A stretch of 64,000 bases of DNA from an uncultured Aquimarina sp. (GCA_947499005.1 CANMML010000005.1:1-64000), one strand, 5' to 3'; positions 53,379 to 64,000 are shown, counted from the first letter of the stretch. The notes: generated by a model not told the origin, from the letters alone. A program made the numbers and translations.

Positions 53379-55894
53379 TATTTTTTCGTTGCTTTCTTAC
53401 GTGTGGTCGTTTTCTTAGCGGCTGTCTTTCGTTTTGCTGGCGCCTTTTTCTTTGGCGCTTTTTGCTCTATTAAAGCTTTCACCTCATCTAAAGCTAATGC
53501 TGCCGCATCAACCGTTTTAGGCAATTCAATCTTAATCTTACCTTTTATGATATTATGGCGACCCCAACGGGCTTTTTCAACTCGAATTCCTTCTGCTTCC
53601 CAGTTATGTACCACTTTATCAATTTCCTTCTGCTTCTTTTCTTCTATTAAAAATACGATTTCTTCATCTAAAAGATTATCAAAATCATATTTCTTACTCA
53701 CATTAATAAATATTCCATTCCATTTTAGATAAGGACCAAATCGACCTACTCCTTTTTGAACTGGAAATCCATCATGCTCGTAAATTGGAGCATCTGCTTT
53801 TTCTTTAGCATCAATCAATTCTTGTGCTCGCTCTAAAGTCACTTGCATCGGATCCTCCCCTTTCTCTAAAGAAACATATTTGGCTCCGAACTTAACATAA
53901 GGACCAAATCGACCATTCGCTACCGAAACAGACTCTCCTTTATATTCTCCTAAATCTTTTGGAAGTTTAAACAAATCCATAGCCTCCTCATAAGTAATAC
54001 TACTTAAGGTCTGCCCTGGGTTTAAACTTGCAAATCTCGGTTTTTCCTCATCTTCTACAGTTCCTATTTGAACCATTGGCCCAAACTTCCCCAAACGAAC
54101 ACTTACTGGTTTCCCAGAATCCGGATCAGTTCCAAGCACTCGCTCTCCAACTTCTCTTTCTGCATTCTGCGCCACATCTTCTACAACAGGATGGAAATCT
54201 TTATAAAAAGACTTCATCACTTTCGTCCACTCTTCATCACCAGAAGCAATCGCATCAAAATCCTGCTCGACTTTCGCTGTAAAATTATAGTCTAAAATAG
54301 ACGAAAAATGTGACACCAAGAAGTCATTTACAACCATCCCAATATCTGTTGGGACTAGCTTACCTTTATTACTTCCTGTTTTTTCTTTTAGATTTTTCTC
54401 TTTTACGACACCATCGACTAACAACAATTCTGCATAAGCCCTTTCTTCTCCTTCGTTAGCACCCTTTTCAATATATTTTCTATTTTGAATGGTTGAAATT
54501 GTAGGAGCATATGTCGACGGTCTACCAATACCTAATTCTTCTAATTTCTTTACTAATGCTGCTTCAGTAAAACGACTTGGAGGTCTAGAAAAACGCTCAG
54601 TCGCTTTTACATAATTATTACCCAGAACATCATTTACTTTCATTGCTGGCAAGATCCCTTCTTCTTCTTGATCTTCATCATCGTGCCCTTCTAAGTATAC
54701 TTTTAAGAATCCTTCGAACTTGATCATTTCTCCATTAGCCGTAAACACTTCATTGTGCTTATCCGCTTCGATCCTCACATTCGTACGTTCTAATTTGGCA
54801 TCGCTCATTTGAGAAGCAATTGCTCTCTTCCAAATTAATTCATACAAACGTTTTTGATCATACTCGGCATCAACCGTGTGGCTTGCAAAATTAGTTGGAC
54901 GAATCGCTTCGTGAGCCTCTTGCGCCCCTTTATTCTTAGTAGTATAATTTTTAGGATTTGAAAACTCCTCTCCGTAGGCTGTAATTATTTCAGCTTTCGC
55001 ACCTTCTTGCGCTTGCTTAGATAAATTTACACTATCCGTTCTCATATACGTAATATACCCAGCTTCATAAAGTCGCTGTGCCATATTCATCGTTTTTGAA
55101 ACCGAGAAATATAATTTTCTTGCTGCCTCCTGTTGTAATGTTGAAGTAGTAAATGGTGGTGCTGGTGATTTCTTAGCTGGCTTCTTGGTTAAATCTGCTA
55201 CTTTGAAATTTGCCCCAATATTATCTTCTAAAAAAGATTGAGCCTCTTCTTTATTTTTAAACTGTTTAGGCAGCTTTGCCTTAAATTTTTTTCCACCTGC
55301 TACAAATTCCGCATCAATCCTATAAGATCCTTTTGTCTCGAAACCTAAAACTTCACGTTCTCTTTCTACAATCAAACGCACAGATACCGATTGCACACGG
55401 CCAGCAGACAAACCTCCTTTTACTTTTCTCCATAACACAGGAGAAAGCTCATACCCTACTAGTCGATCTAAAACTCGACGAGCTTGTTGGGCATTTACTA
55501 AGTCGTAATTAATTTCTCTAGGATTTTCAATCGCCTTTAATATTGCAGACTTTGTAATCTCATGAAAAACAATACGCTTTGTTCTTGATTTATCTAAATT
55601 TAATGATTCGGCCAAATGCCATGCAATCGCTTCTCCTTCACGATCCTCATCACTTGCTAGCCAAACCATCTCTGCTTTCTTTGATAGGTCTTTCAGTTTT
55701 TTTACTACTGCTTTTTTATCTGTAGAAACTATGTATTTCGGTTTAAAATCTCCTTCTACATCAACCCCTAATTCTTTGGAAGGCAAATCGGCTATATGCC
55801 CAAAACTTGAATGTACTGTATAGTCTTTTCCAAGAAATTTTTCAATCGTCTTTGCCTTTGCAGGTGACTCCACGATTACGAGATTTTTCGCCAT
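53378..55894 (-). CDS. topA: DNA topoisomerase I (type IA)
   Basis: An 838-residue enzyme that relaxes negative supercoils. The TOPRIM domain has LVIVESPAKAKTIEKFLG and DEDREGEAIAWHLAE. The active-site tyrosine lies in GYITYMRTDS (about residue 280). GRPSTYAPTISTIQ follows. Instead of zinc fingers, the C-terminus has repeated GxxGPYxK units (RFGPYVKFGAKYVSLEKG, GVGRFGPYLKWNGIFI) and a very basic tail of Lys, Ala and Thr. This is typical of Bacteroidota. It is translationally coupled to the arginase-fold gene. Confidence 0.97.
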   Translation of the reverse strand: MAKNLVIVESPAKAKTIEKFLGKDYTVHSSFGHIADLPSKELGVDVEGDFKPKYIVSTDKKAVVKKLKDLSKKAEMVWLASDEDREGEAIAWHLAESLNLDKSRTKRIVFHEITKSAILKAIENPREINYDLVNAQQARRVLDRLVGYELSPVLWRKVKGGLSAGRVQSVSVRLIVEREREVLGFETKGSYRIDAEFVAGGKKFKAKLPKQFKNKEEAQSFLEDNIGANFKVADLTKKPAKKSPAPPFTTSTLQQEAARKLYFSVSKTMNMAQRLYEAGYITYMRTDSVNLSKQAQEGAKAEIITAYGEEFSNPKNYTTKNKGAQEAHEAIRPTNFASHTVDAEYDQKRLYELIWKRAIASQMSDAKLERTNVRIEADKHNEVFTANGEMIKFEGFLKVYLEGHDDEDQEEEGILPAMKVNDVLGNNYVKATERFSRPPSRFTEAALVKKLEELGIGRPSTYAPTISTIQNRKYIEKGANEGEERAYAELLLVDGVVKEKNLKEKTGSNKGKLVPTDIGMVVNDFLVSHFSSILDYNFTAKVEQDFDAIASGDEEWTKVMKSFYKDFHPVVEDVAQNAEREVGERVLGTDPDSGKPVSVRLGKFGPMVQIGTVEDEEKPRFASLNPGQTLSSITYEEAMDLFKLPKDLGEYKGESVSVANGRFGPYVKFGAKYVSLEKGEDPMQVTLERAQELIDAKEKADAPIYEHDGFPVQKGVGRFGPYLKWNGIFINVSKKYDFDNLLDEEIVFLIEEKKQKEIDKVVHNWEAEGIRVEKARWGRHNIIKGKIKIELPKTVDAAALALDEVKALIEQKAPKKKAPAKRKTAAKKTTTRKKATKK

Positions 55895-56063
55895 AGGTCA
55901 GTATTTTATGTAAACAAAAGTAGGTCAATTTTAGTTAGCTTTCCAAAATTGCTTTAAGAGAAAACCTACTTTTATTCATTAGTTAACACTAGCCTATCAA
56001 CTATTTCTCAAAAAAATCGAATTTAAAATCAAGCTATTTTTAAAATAAATTCATACTGACATA

Positions 56064-56096
56064 TTGTCATTTCCGAAGATTTAAGTATTATATTTG
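56064..56096 (+). promoter_or_regulatory. Promoter of miaB
   Basis: -33 TTG (56064-56066) and -7 TATATTTG (56089-56096) with 22 bp between them fit the Bacteroidota consensus. The in-frame TTG at 56094 lies inside this box, which rules it out as a start codon. Confidence 0.7.
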
Positions 56097-56129
56097 CAGA
56101 CCCAAAAAACAAAAAACTCCTCTAGAGGC

Positions 56130-57578
56130 ATGGAAAAGACGATAGACGAAAAAAAACAAGGAGAAGCCTTAGTATTAGAAGCTAATAGTAATAACAAGCG
56201 CAAACTATTTATCGAAAGCTATGGTTGTCAAATGAATTTTAGTGATAGTGAAGTAGTCGCTTCGATACTAGCCACAGAGGGTTTCAACACCACAAATACT
56301 TTAGAGGATGCAGATCTGGTTTTAGTGAATACTTGTTCTATTAGAGATAAAGCAGAACAAACTGTTCGAAAAAGATTAGAAAAATACAATGCTGTCAAAA
56401 CAAAACACAACCCTAATATGAAAGTGGGCGTTTTGGGATGTATGGCAGAGCGCCTAAAGGAAAAATTTCTTGAAGAAGAAAAAATTGTAGATATGGTTGT
56501 TGGCCCAGATGCCTACAAAGACCTTCCTAATCTACTACAAGAAGTTGAAGCAGGTCGTGATGCTGTAAATGTGATACTTTCTAGAGATGAAACTTATGGA
56601 GACATTGCTCCTGTTCGATTACAAAGCAATGGCGTTTCTGCTTTTGTGACCATTACTCGTGGGTGTGACAACATGTGTACATTTTGTGTAGTACCATTTA
56701 CTCGTGGACGAGAGCGCAGTAGAGATCCACAAAGTATTGTCAAAGAAATCGATGACTTAGTCGCTAAAGGATTTAAAGAAGTTACCTTATTGGGCCAAAA
56801 TGTAGATAGTTATTTATGGTACGGTGGTGGTCTTAAAAAAGATTTTGAAAAAGCAAGTGAACTCCAAAAAGTTACTGCAACAAATTTTGCAATGTTAATG
56901 GACATGATCGCTGCAAAACACCCAAAACTTCGTCTTCGTTTTACAACTTCAAACCCTCAAGATATGACTCTTGATGTTATTGAAGTTATGGCGAAACATC
57001 AAAATATATGCGACTATATTCATTTACCAATTCAAAGTGGTAGTGATCGCATTTTAAAAGAGATGAATCGTCAGCATACTCGTAAAGATTATTTTGAATT
57101 GATCGACAACATTCGTCGTTTGATTCCTGATTGTGCTATTTCTCACGATATTATTGCAGGTTTCCCAACTGAAACAGAAGAAGATCATCAAGACACATTA
57201 TCCTTAATGGAATATGTGAAATATGAATATGGATTTATGTTTGCTTACTCTGAGCGTCCAGGAACTATGGCTGGACGAAAAATGGAAGACGATGTACCTG
57301 AAGATGTTAAAAAACGTAGACTTACTGAAATCCAAACATTACAACGTAAGCATAGCGCCTTAAGACACGAAGAGTTTTTAGGAAAAACTTGCGAAGTTCT
57401 AATTGAAAAAGCAAGTAAAAAATCCGATAAACAATGGAGTGGGCGCAACAGTCAGAATGTTGTTGTCGTATTTCCTAAGGAAGCATATAAAGTTGGGGAT
57501 TTTGTAAATGTAAAAATCACCAATTGCACCAGCGGAACATTGATTGGAGAAGCTGTTGAATATTCAAAAAATAATTAA
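56130..57578 (+). CDS. miaB: tRNA-2-methylthio-N6-dimethylallyladenosine synthase MiaB
   Basis: A 482-residue radical-SAM methylthiotransferase acting on A37 of tRNAs that read codons starting with U. The start is ATG 56130, since the upstream in-frame TTG is part of the promoter. The N-terminal domain holds three cluster cysteines ([34 protein letters not shown]). The radical-SAM motif is [20 protein letters not shown]. The C-terminal TRAM domain contains [20 protein letters not shown]. All key cysteines are present. Confidence 0.97.
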   Translation: MEKTIDEKKQGEALVLEANSNNKRKLFIESYGCQMNFSDSEVVASILATEGFNTTNTLEDADLVLVNTCSIRDKAEQTVRKRLEKYNAVKTKHNPNMKVGVLGCMAERLKEKFLEEEKIVDMVVGPDAYKDLPNLLQEVEAGRDAVNVILSRDETYGDIAPVRLQSNGVSAFVTITRGCDNMCTFCVVPFTRGRERSRDPQSIVKEIDDLVAKGFKEVTLLGQNVDSYLWYGGGLKKDFEKASELQKVTATNFAMLMDMIAAKHPKLRLRFTTSNPQDMTLDVIEVMAKHQNICDYIHLPIQSGSDRILKEMNRQHTRKDYFELIDNIRRLIPDCAISHDIIAGFPTETEEDHQDTLSLMEYVKYEYGFMFAYSERPGTMAGRKMEDDVPEDVKKRRLTEIQTLQRKHSALRHEEFLGKTCEVLIEKASKKSDKQWSGRNSQNVVVVFPKEAYKVGDFVNVKITNCTSGTLIGEAVEYSKNN

Positions 57579-57671
57579 ATTTTAGTTGTCAGTTATCAGT
57601 TGTGAATTGTCAGAAAAAAGGCATAAAAAACCTCACAACACTCAACTTGCAACCCACAACTAATACTATAA
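57579..57671. repeat. Intergenic repeat with inverted halves
   Basis: GTTGTCAGTTATCAGTTGTG then AATTGTCAG is followed after about 30 bp by the roughly complementary CTCAACTTGCAACCCACAAC. Similar words occur at 31335-31354. It fills the gap between miaB and the sigma-54 activator and holds no gene. Confidence 0.5.
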
Positions 57672-58964
57672 ATGGAATCAGTACAAGCTATAAAACAACG
57701 TTTTGGAATTATCGGAAATGATCTAGGGTTGAATCGCGCCATTGAAAAAGCAATTCAAGTAGCTCCTACTGATATTTCTGTGCTTGTTACTGGAGAAAGT
57801 GGTGTTGGAAAAGAAAGCATGCCCAAAATCATTCATGCTTTGTCACATCGCAAACACGGGAAGTTAATTGCCGTTAACTGCGGAGCTATTCCCGAAGGAA
57901 CTATTGACAGTGAACTTTTTGGTCATGAAAAGGGGGCTTTTACAGGAGCAACCCAAACAAGACGCGGATACTTCGAAGAAGCAGATGGCGGAACGATATT
58001 TTTAGATGAAGTAGGTGAATTACCTTTGACTACTCAGGTTCGCTTACTACGTGTATTAGAAAATAAAGAATTTATAAAAGTAGGTTCTTCTAAAGTTCAA
58101 AAAACAAATGTGCGCATCGTCGCCGCTACAAACGTAAACATGTTTGAAGCGATTAAAAAGAATAAGTTTCGTGAAGATTTATATTACCGCCTAAGTACTA
58201 TTGAAATTCTTCTCCCTCCACTTCGTAATCGAAAAGGAGACATTCATTTATTATTTAGAAAGTTTGCTACAGATTTTGCATCAAAATACAGTATGCCGAC
58301 AATTCGTCTAGCAGAAAATGCTATTCCAATGCTTGAAAAGTATCATTGGAATGGTAATATTCGTCAATTGCGAAATATAGCAGAACAGATATCCGTACTC
58401 GAACATGAGCGAAATATTTCGATTAGTACGCTTCAATCCTATTTACCTAATGTAGGGGGGAATTTACCTTCTGTTATAGAAAAACAGTCTTCTAGTTCTT
58501 CTGATTTTAACAACGAACGGGAGATTTTATATAAAGTCTTATTCGATATGAAAAGTGATTTGAGCGACCTCAAAAAACTTACCTTAGAATTAATGAAAAA
58601 CGGTAGCTCTAGTGTCCAAAAAGATCAAGAAAAACTGATTAATAAGATTTACGGAAATGATGTTAGCCCAGCAACTATAGTTGAAAATGAAACTTTTACG
58701 GAGCCTGTCTATCCTTCCGAATCGCATTCAGAATTTTTACAAATTGCTCCAGCTACTGGTAATACAAGCGCTCCTATAGTTGAAGACAAATATCATTTTG
58801 CCGAAGAAATCGAAGAAGAAGAAACCCTATCTCTTCACGACAAAGAATTAGAACTCATTAAAAAGTCTTTAGAAAGGCATCACGGAAAGCGTAAATTAGC
58901 TGCCGAAGAGTTAGGAATTAGCGAACGTACTTTATATAGAAAAATTAAACAATACGACCTTTAA
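57672..58964 (+). CDS. Sigma-54-interaction-domain transcriptional activator
   Basis: A 430-residue AAA+ activator with no N-terminal sensor domain. The ATPase starts at about residue 10. Walker A is GESGVGKE, the sigma-54 contact loop is GAFTGA (within LFGHEKGAFTGATQTRRG), and Walker B is GTIFLDEVGEL. Arginine-finger and sensor regions (FREDLYYRLS, WNGNIRQLRNIAEQ) are present. A long acidic Ser/Glu linker (about 270-385) leads to a Fis-type helix-turn-helix (AAEELGISERTLYRKIKQYD). The missing receiver domain suggests control by level or partner. Its stop overlaps the lptE start (TAATG). Confidence 0.9.
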   Translation: MESVQAIKQRFGIIGNDLGLNRAIEKAIQVAPTDISVLVTGESGVGKESMPKIIHALSHRKHGKLIAVNCGAIPEGTIDSELFGHEKGAFTGATQTRRGYFEEADGGTIFLDEVGELPLTTQVRLLRVLENKEFIKVGSSKVQKTNVRIVAATNVNMFEAIKKNKFREDLYYRLSTIEILLPPLRNRKGDIHLLFRKFATDFASKYSMPTIRLAENAIPMLEKYHWNGNIRQLRNIAEQISVLEHERNISISTLQSYLPNVGGNLPSVIEKQSSSSSDFNNEREILYKVLFDMKSDLSDLKKLTLELMKNGSSSVQKDQEKLINKIYGNDVSPATIVENETFTEPVYPSESHSEFLQIAPATGNTSAPIVEDKYHFAEEIEEEETLSLHDKELELIKKSLERHHGKRKLAAEELGISERTLYRKIKQYDL

Positions 58965-59473
58965 TGCGTTTTATCAAATATATATTACTCCCTTTATCTA
59001 CCTTATTGCTATTATCTGGTTGTGGGGTATATTCCTTTAGTGGTATTTCAATTTCACCAGAAGTAAAAACTTTTGAAGTGAGGCAATTCTCTAATGAATC
59101 CCTAAACGTCATCCCCGGGTTAGATAGAGACTTCACCATCTTATTACAAGATTTTATTCTGAATCAAACTAACCTTAGCTTGGTGAAGAAAAACGGCGAT
59201 ATTGTTTATGAAGGCGAAATAGTCAATTATTTTGAAGTCCCACAAACTTCTGTTGCAGGAAATCAGGCGGCACAAAACAGATTAACTATTGGTGTACGAT
59301 TACGTTATTATGACTCTACAAATCAAGAAAACGACTTAGAACAGACATTCTCTTTCTTTTTTGATTTTGATGCAAACGAAGTATTAGCTGGCGATATTCA
59401 AGAAACTGCTCATGAAACTATTTTTGAGCGTATCACTCAAGACATGGTTAATGCGACATTAGCAAGATGGTAA
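58964..59473 (+). CDS. lptE: LptE-like LPS-assembly lipoprotein
   Basis: A 169-residue outer-membrane lipoprotein with signal MRFIKYILLPLSTLLLLSGC (Cys20 lipidated). The body fits Bacteroidota LptE: GVYSFSGISISPEVKTFEVR, FSNESLNVIPGLDRDFTILL, TNLSLVKKNGDIVYEGEIVN and a C-terminal FERITQDMVNATLARW. It plugs the LptD barrel that inserts LPS. It overlaps the activator gene by one base and lies 1 bp before the next gene, forming an operon with secG. Confidence 0.85.
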   Translation: MRFIKYILLPLSTLLLLSGCGVYSFSGISISPEVKTFEVRQFSNESLNVIPGLDRDFTILLQDFILNQTNLSLVKKNGDIVYEGEIVNYFEVPQTSVAGNQAAQNRLTIGVRLRYYDSTNQENDLEQTFSFFFDFDANEVLAGDIQETAHETIFERITQDMVNATLARW

Positions 59474-59474
59474 T

Positions 59475-60416
59475 ATGGATATAAAGGCATTAAACACATA
59501 TATAGAACGCCCTGAATTACTTACAAATCAGGAACTGCCTTTATTAGAATACGTCATTGAAAAATATCCATATTTTCAAGCCGCTAGATCTTTACAATTA
59601 AAGATATTAAAGGACACAGGAAGTTATCTTTACAATCAACGATTAAAAGAAACCGCTGCATATACTACAGACAGAGAAGTCTTGTTTGATTTCATCACTT
59701 CCCCCCTATTTAAAAAAAATTTATCTATTAATGTTTCTGAAGAAATAGAAACTAAAGAAAAAGAGGAAGTTCAAAACATTACGGTAGGCCATGATACACT
59801 CCCAGCAACAGAGGAGTCATTTAAAATAAAGCCTGAAGAGGAAGAGGAAGAAAATGAAATCGATACTGCAATTACTGACGCATCGATTCCTTCTAGTCAA
59901 TTGAGTGACTTGGAAGTTTCTCAGATTAATGACCCAGATTTATTTCAACCTAAAGAGACTTCTGACGTTGATGAAATTAGAGAAGAACTCACTCAGCAAC
60001 CCTTAGAGTTTGACAAAAATGAAATTCATTCTTTTAACGAGTGGTTAAAATTAAGTTCCTTAAAAGTAGTACATCGTGCTCCAAACATTGAGAGAATAAA
60101 CACCTCGCTTGATACTACAGAAGAAAAGCCTTCACCGAAAAAAAAGTTAACCAGCGAACTTATAGACAAATTCATTGGAGTAAGTCCAAAAATAGCTCCT
60201 TTGAAAAAAGTTGATAATCAAATTAACTTAGCCAAGCTAAATAACACAGATCCTAAAGATCTTATGACAGAGACTTTAGCTAAGGTTTACCTCGCTCAGC
60301 ATAATTACAAAAAGGCAATTCAAGCTTATAAAATTTTAAGTTTGAAAAATCCCGAAAAAAGTGGTTTCTTTGCTGACCAGATTCGAAAAATCGAGAAATT
60401 ACAAGCCAATAAATAA
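59475..60416 (+). CDS. Hypothetical protein with C-terminal TPR-like segment
   Basis: A 313-residue protein that I do not recognise as a named family. It has a helical N-terminus (LPLLEYVIEKYPYFQAARSL, LKETAAYTTDREVLFDFITS) resembling half of a tetratricopeptide array. A long acidic, Glu/Thr-rich and probably disordered middle (about 85-180) follows. The last 60 residues are TPR-like (TLAKVYLAQHNYKKAIQAYK, ILSLKNPEKSGFFADQIRKI). No signal peptide or membrane segment is present. It is conserved in position between lptE and secG in flavobacteria (established impression, not checked). Confidence 0.75.
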   Translation: MDIKALNTYIERPELLTNQELPLLEYVIEKYPYFQAARSLQLKILKDTGSYLYNQRLKETAAYTTDREVLFDFITSPLFKKNLSINVSEEIETKEKEEVQNITVGHDTLPATEESFKIKPEEEEEENEIDTAITDASIPSSQLSDLEVSQINDPDLFQPKETSDVDEIREELTQQPLEFDKNEIHSFNEWLKLSSLKVVHRAPNIERINTSLDTTEEKPSPKKKLTSELIDKFIGVSPKIAPLKKVDNQINLAKLNNTDPKDLMTETLAKVYLAQHNYKKAIQAYKILSLKNPEKSGFFADQIRKIEKLQANK

Positions 60417-60428
60417 TACATAAACAGT

Positions 60429-60746
60429 ATGTTCACAATATTTTTAATATTAATCGTCGTAGTTGCATTACTACTTGTTTTAGTTATCATGGTACAAAAT
60501 CCTAAAGGAGGAGGTTTATCTTCATCTTTCGGAGGTGGTGGAGCACAAATGGGAGGTGTTCAAAAGACAACCGATTTCCTTGACAAAAGTACTTGGGGAT
60601 TAGCTTCTCTACTTTTAATATTAATCTTAGCTTCAAATGTATCTATTATGGATGGTCGTGGAGTACAAGATTCTAAAGTAGGAGAAAGTGATGGGATTGA
60701 AAACCCTATCGAAAATCCAATCATTGAAACGGAACCTGCTAAGTAA
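60429..60746 (+). CDS. secG: Preprotein translocase subunit SecG
   Basis: A 105-residue inner-membrane Sec subunit with two helices (VVALLLVLVIMVQNPKGGG and TWGLASLLLILILASNVSI). They are joined by the typical glycine-rich loop GGGLSSSFGGGGAQMGGVQK with TTDFLDK. A polar C-terminal extension after residue 85 is common in Bacteroidota. It ends the lptE-TPR-secG unit and is closed by a strong terminator. Confidence 0.95.
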   Translation: MFTIFLILIVVVALLLVLVIMVQNPKGGGLSSSFGGGGAQMGGVQKTTDFLDKSTWGLASLLLILILASNVSIMDGRGVQDSKVGESDGIENPIENPIIETEPAK

Positions 60747-60767
60747 TATTTAGCACTAAATAATATT

Positions 60768-60798
60768 AATGCCGATTTGCAACTGACAAGTCGGCATT
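60768..60798 (+). terminator. Terminator of secG
   Basis: A 12-bp stem with one G-T pair, AATGCCGATTTG (60768-60779) with CAAGTCGGCATT (60787-60798), has a 7-base loop and is followed by TTTTGTTTC. It separates the secG unit from the groE genes. Confidence 0.9.
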
Positions 60799-60894
60799 TT
60801 TTGTTTCAATTTGTCAGTCTCTTTTTTGATGGCATATTTTCTGCAATTTCTAAATCGTTATTATTAATAAATTAATCATTAAAATCTATAATTC

Positions 60895-61170
60895 ATGGGA
60901 GTTTCTATTAAACCATTAGCAGACCGCGTACTTATCGAGCCGGTTGCTGCGGAAACTAAAACTGCGTCAGGAATTTACATCCCTGATACTGCTAAAGAAA
61001 AGCCTCAAAAAGGAAAAGTTGTTGCTGTAGGAAATGGAAAAAAAGATCATGACATGACTGTTAGTGTTGGTGACACAGTATTATACAGCAAATACGGAGG
61101 AACAGAATTAAAGCATGACGGAGTAGATTACTTGATCATGCGTGAGGATGACATTTTAGCGATCGTGTAA
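60895..61170 (+). CDS. groES: Co-chaperonin GroES (Hsp10)
   Basis: A 91-residue cap of the chaperonin. It shows [20 protein letters not shown], then [20 protein letters not shown] and [16 protein letters not shown], including the mobile loop that binds GroEL. The length is slightly short but normal for the phylum. It must have its own promoter after the secG terminator. Unusually, groEL does not follow directly: a 438-bp cassette with its own gene lies between. Confidence 0.97.
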   Translation: MGVSIKPLADRVLIEPVAAETKTASGIYIPDTAKEKPQKGKVVAVGNGKKDHDMTVSVGDTVLYSKYGGTELKHDGVDYLIMREDDILAIV

Positions 61171-61172
61171 AT

Positions 61173-61205
61173 TGCTACGAGCTACCAGCAACAAGCCACG
61201 AGCTT
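61173..61205. repeat. Left inverted-repeat arm of the four-helix-bundle cassette
   Basis: Starts 2 bp after the groES stop and ends at the ATG of the inserted gene. It contains GCTACGAGCTACCAGCAACA and AGCCACGAGCTT. Its core GCTACCAGC (61181-61189) is the exact complement of GCTGGTAGC (61562-61570) in the right arm, and about 18 of 24 aligned bases agree. Confidence 0.7.
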
Positions 61206-61552
61206 ATGAGAGACTTTAAAAAATATAACATTTGGAAAGAGAGTCATTCATTAACTCTCAAGATTTATCAAATTACTTCAGACTTTCCTAAGGATGAAAA
61301 ATTTGGTATCATATCTCAAATTCGAAGAGCTTCATCTTCAGTACCCACTAATATTAGTGAAGGGTGTGGAAGGGATTCAGATGTTGAATTTAGTAGATTT
61401 CTTACTATTGCTCAAGGTTCTATTTGTGAGGTAGAATATTTAATAATTCTTTCTAATGATTTGAGTTACTTAGACAAAGAAACTAGTAAAGAATTACTAG
61501 ATCGTATTAGTCAAATAAGAAAACAAATTCATTCACTAAAACAAAAATTAAC

Positions 61553-61559
<7 letters not shown>
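61206..61559 (+). CDS. Four-helix-bundle protein (23S rRNA-intervening-sequence protein family)
   Basis: A 117-residue protein with the full family pattern: FKKYNIWKESHSLTLKIYQI, TSDFPKDEKFGIISQIRRAS, SVPTNISEGCGRDSDVEFSR and FLTIAQGSICEVEYLIILSN. Members are found inside 23S rRNA intervening sequences and scattered in flavobacterial genomes. They are related in fold to Avd accessory proteins of diversity-generating retroelements. No reverse transcriptase is present here. Its start and stop codons coincide with the inner edges of inverted-repeat arms, and the whole cassette separates groES from groEL. Its function is unknown. Confidence 0.9.
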
Positions 61560-63237
<1,678 letters not shown>

Positions 63238-63266
63238 GATAAACATCATCTTATAGACAAAATAAG

Positions 63267-63286
63267 CCACCTCCTAACAGAGGTGG
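63267..63286 (+). terminator. Terminator of groEL
   Basis: CCACCTC (63267-63273), a 6-base loop and GAGGTGG (63280-63286) are followed by TTTTTTGG. It lies 29 bp after the stop codon. Confidence 0.9.
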
Positions 63287-63292
63287 TTTTTT

Positions 63293-63741
63293 GGTTTCTA
63301 CACCCTCCATAGGAACTACAAAACACCTCTTCTTTTTCTTCTATTCAAAGTTGAAAAAATTCGAAAAATTAAAAGGCAACCACCCCTTTTTTAGCAAATT
63401 TCAAAAATATCATTTTTTTTAAAAAAACGTTAATTTTAACAACAATAGCAAACAAAACCCTGTTTTTTTACCTTATAAATTATGATTTCAATAATTGAAA
63501 ATCGATTAATCACATAAAAGCAACGACAAAAAGCAAAAAATATCTAAAATAAATTTATCTAGTACGAAAAATCAACCTCTCACTTCAGACACATTACTTC
63601 CCTACTTTAAAAGCCTTCAAAAATTAACATAAAACACTGTTTTACAGCAATTTAAAAACAAACTGCTTTACACACTATTTCTCATAACGATTTTATATAA
63701 CGCTTCATCTATTTACAATCTCTAAAAACGCCAAATATCCA
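63293..63741. other. AT-rich non-coding region
   Basis: About 450 bp with long A and T runs and no credible open frame or RNA gene on either strand. It leads into the promoter of the last gene. I see no repeat or structure in it worth naming. Confidence 0.6.
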
Positions 63742-63749
63742 TAGGTTTG
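63742..63749 (+). promoter_or_regulatory. Promoter -7 box (TAGGTTTG) of the final lipoprotein gene
   Basis: TAGGTTTG matches TAnnTTTG and is followed by CATCTC. The start codon is 25 bp downstream. Confidence 0.55.
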
Positions 63750-63773
63750 CATCTCTAATCCAACATAAATGTT

Positions 63774-64000
63774 ATGAAAAATTATATTACGAAAAGTAAC
63801 TTAGCATTGCTTTTAGCATTCCCTTTATTGTTAAACTCATGTATAGATGACGAAGTATCTCCTGAGGTAACAGAAATCCGAAAAGCTCAAGCTGCATCAT
63901 TGCAAGCTGAAACTGCACAAACGGAAGCACAAACTGCAGGGCAAATAATTCAGAATGAAGTAGCTGAAATTAGAAAGGCTACTACCGAATTACAAGAAGC
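63774..64000 (+). CDS. Lipoprotein with alpha-helical coiled-coil region (partial, runs off the window)
   Basis: 75 codons are visible. The signal peptide MKNYITKSNLALLLAFPLLL is followed by NSC, giving a lipidated Cys at 23, and then by acidic residues (IDDEVSPEV). The rest is Ala/Gln/Glu-rich with heptad-like spacing (EIRKAQAASLQAETAQTEAQ, then EVAEIRKATTELQ), suggesting a long coiled coil. EIRKA occurs twice, hinting at a repeat. The family is not identifiable from this fragment. It is preceded by a TAGGTTTG promoter box. Confidence 0.8.
   Translation, partial: MKNYITKSNLALLLAFPLLLNSCIDDEVSPEVTEIRKAQAASLQAETAQTEAQTAGQIIQNEVAEIRKATTELQE

Noticed and set aside
56094-56129. TTG at 56094 as the start of miaB
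   Set aside because: The TTG is part of the TATATTTG promoter box; ATG 56130 gives a normal MiaB.
60748-60760. TTAGCACT half-site upstream of groES as a CIRCE/HrcA operator
   Set aside because: The second half (GAGTGCTAA) is missing, and the site lies upstream of the secG terminator, not in the groES promoter region.

Overview
The window is a chromosomal segment of a member of the Bacteroidota, almost certainly a marine-type Flavobacteriaceae. The evidence is: AT-rich DNA, many promoters of the TAnnTTTG type, almost no Shine-Dalgarno sequences, a complete gldK-gldL-gldM-gldN block (type IX secretion and gliding), three secreted proteins with type IX C-terminal sorting domains, and families typical of the phylum (DUF4301, DUF2723, DUF983, DUF4136). 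The genus cannot be fixed by reading alone.

Layout. 1-7.4 kb: ahcY, a phosphopantetheinyl transferase, DUF4301 and a SprA-like outer-membrane barrel. 7.4-17.8 kb: accessory stretch with a DUF4136 lipoprotein, a secreted GH117 glycosidase with a CBM6, TerB, YjbQ and HAD proteins, a membrane hybrid histidine kinase/AraC regulator divergent from a secreted LamG/beta-helix protein, and a frameshifted DUF3995 gene. 17.8-22.6 kb: infB, nusA and rimP on the minus strand, with a terminator-like hairpin in the leader. 22.6-28.3 kb: a trefoil-like secreted protein, a decayed repeat region, tRNA-Gln, DUF2723, a polysaccharide deacetylase and a thioredoxin-like protein without the CxxC pair. 28.4-33.3 kb: a free-standing hairpin/terminator, polA, a Vgb-like beta-propeller and an Asp/Asn hydroxylase-like oxygenase. 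33.4-36.2 kb: rplM-rpsI-rpsB-tsf. 36.3-39.7 kb: GNAT, rhodanese, a LysR gene broken by one in-frame TGA, rpsU and repeat-rich non-coding DNA. 39.7-43.3 kb: a BspA-like leucine-rich-repeat surface protein and an initiator tRNA-Met. 43.4-47.5 kb: CPXCG, MarR, ABC-F, DUF983 and an FAD oxidoreductase. 47.6-55.9 kb: gldN, gldM, gldL, gldK, an arginase-fold protein that has lost metal ligands, and topA. 56.1-63.3 kb: miaB, a sigma-54 activator, lptE, a TPR-like protein, secG, and groES and groEL separated by a four-helix-bundle gene framed by inverted repeats. The window ends inside a lipoprotein gene.

How the parts fit. Most of the window is core machinery (translation, transcription elongation, replication, chaperonin, secretion). 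The Gld proteins form the motor and ring of the type IX system that would export the GH117, LamG/beta-helix and LRR proteins encoded here. The points most worth a second look are: four direct repeats with an exact 20-bp period between the hybrid regulator and the LamG protein; the inserted four-helix-bundle cassette in groESL; the hairpin leaders of rimP, rpsB and rpsU; the pseudo-arginase beside gldK and topA; and two genes each broken by a single lesion.
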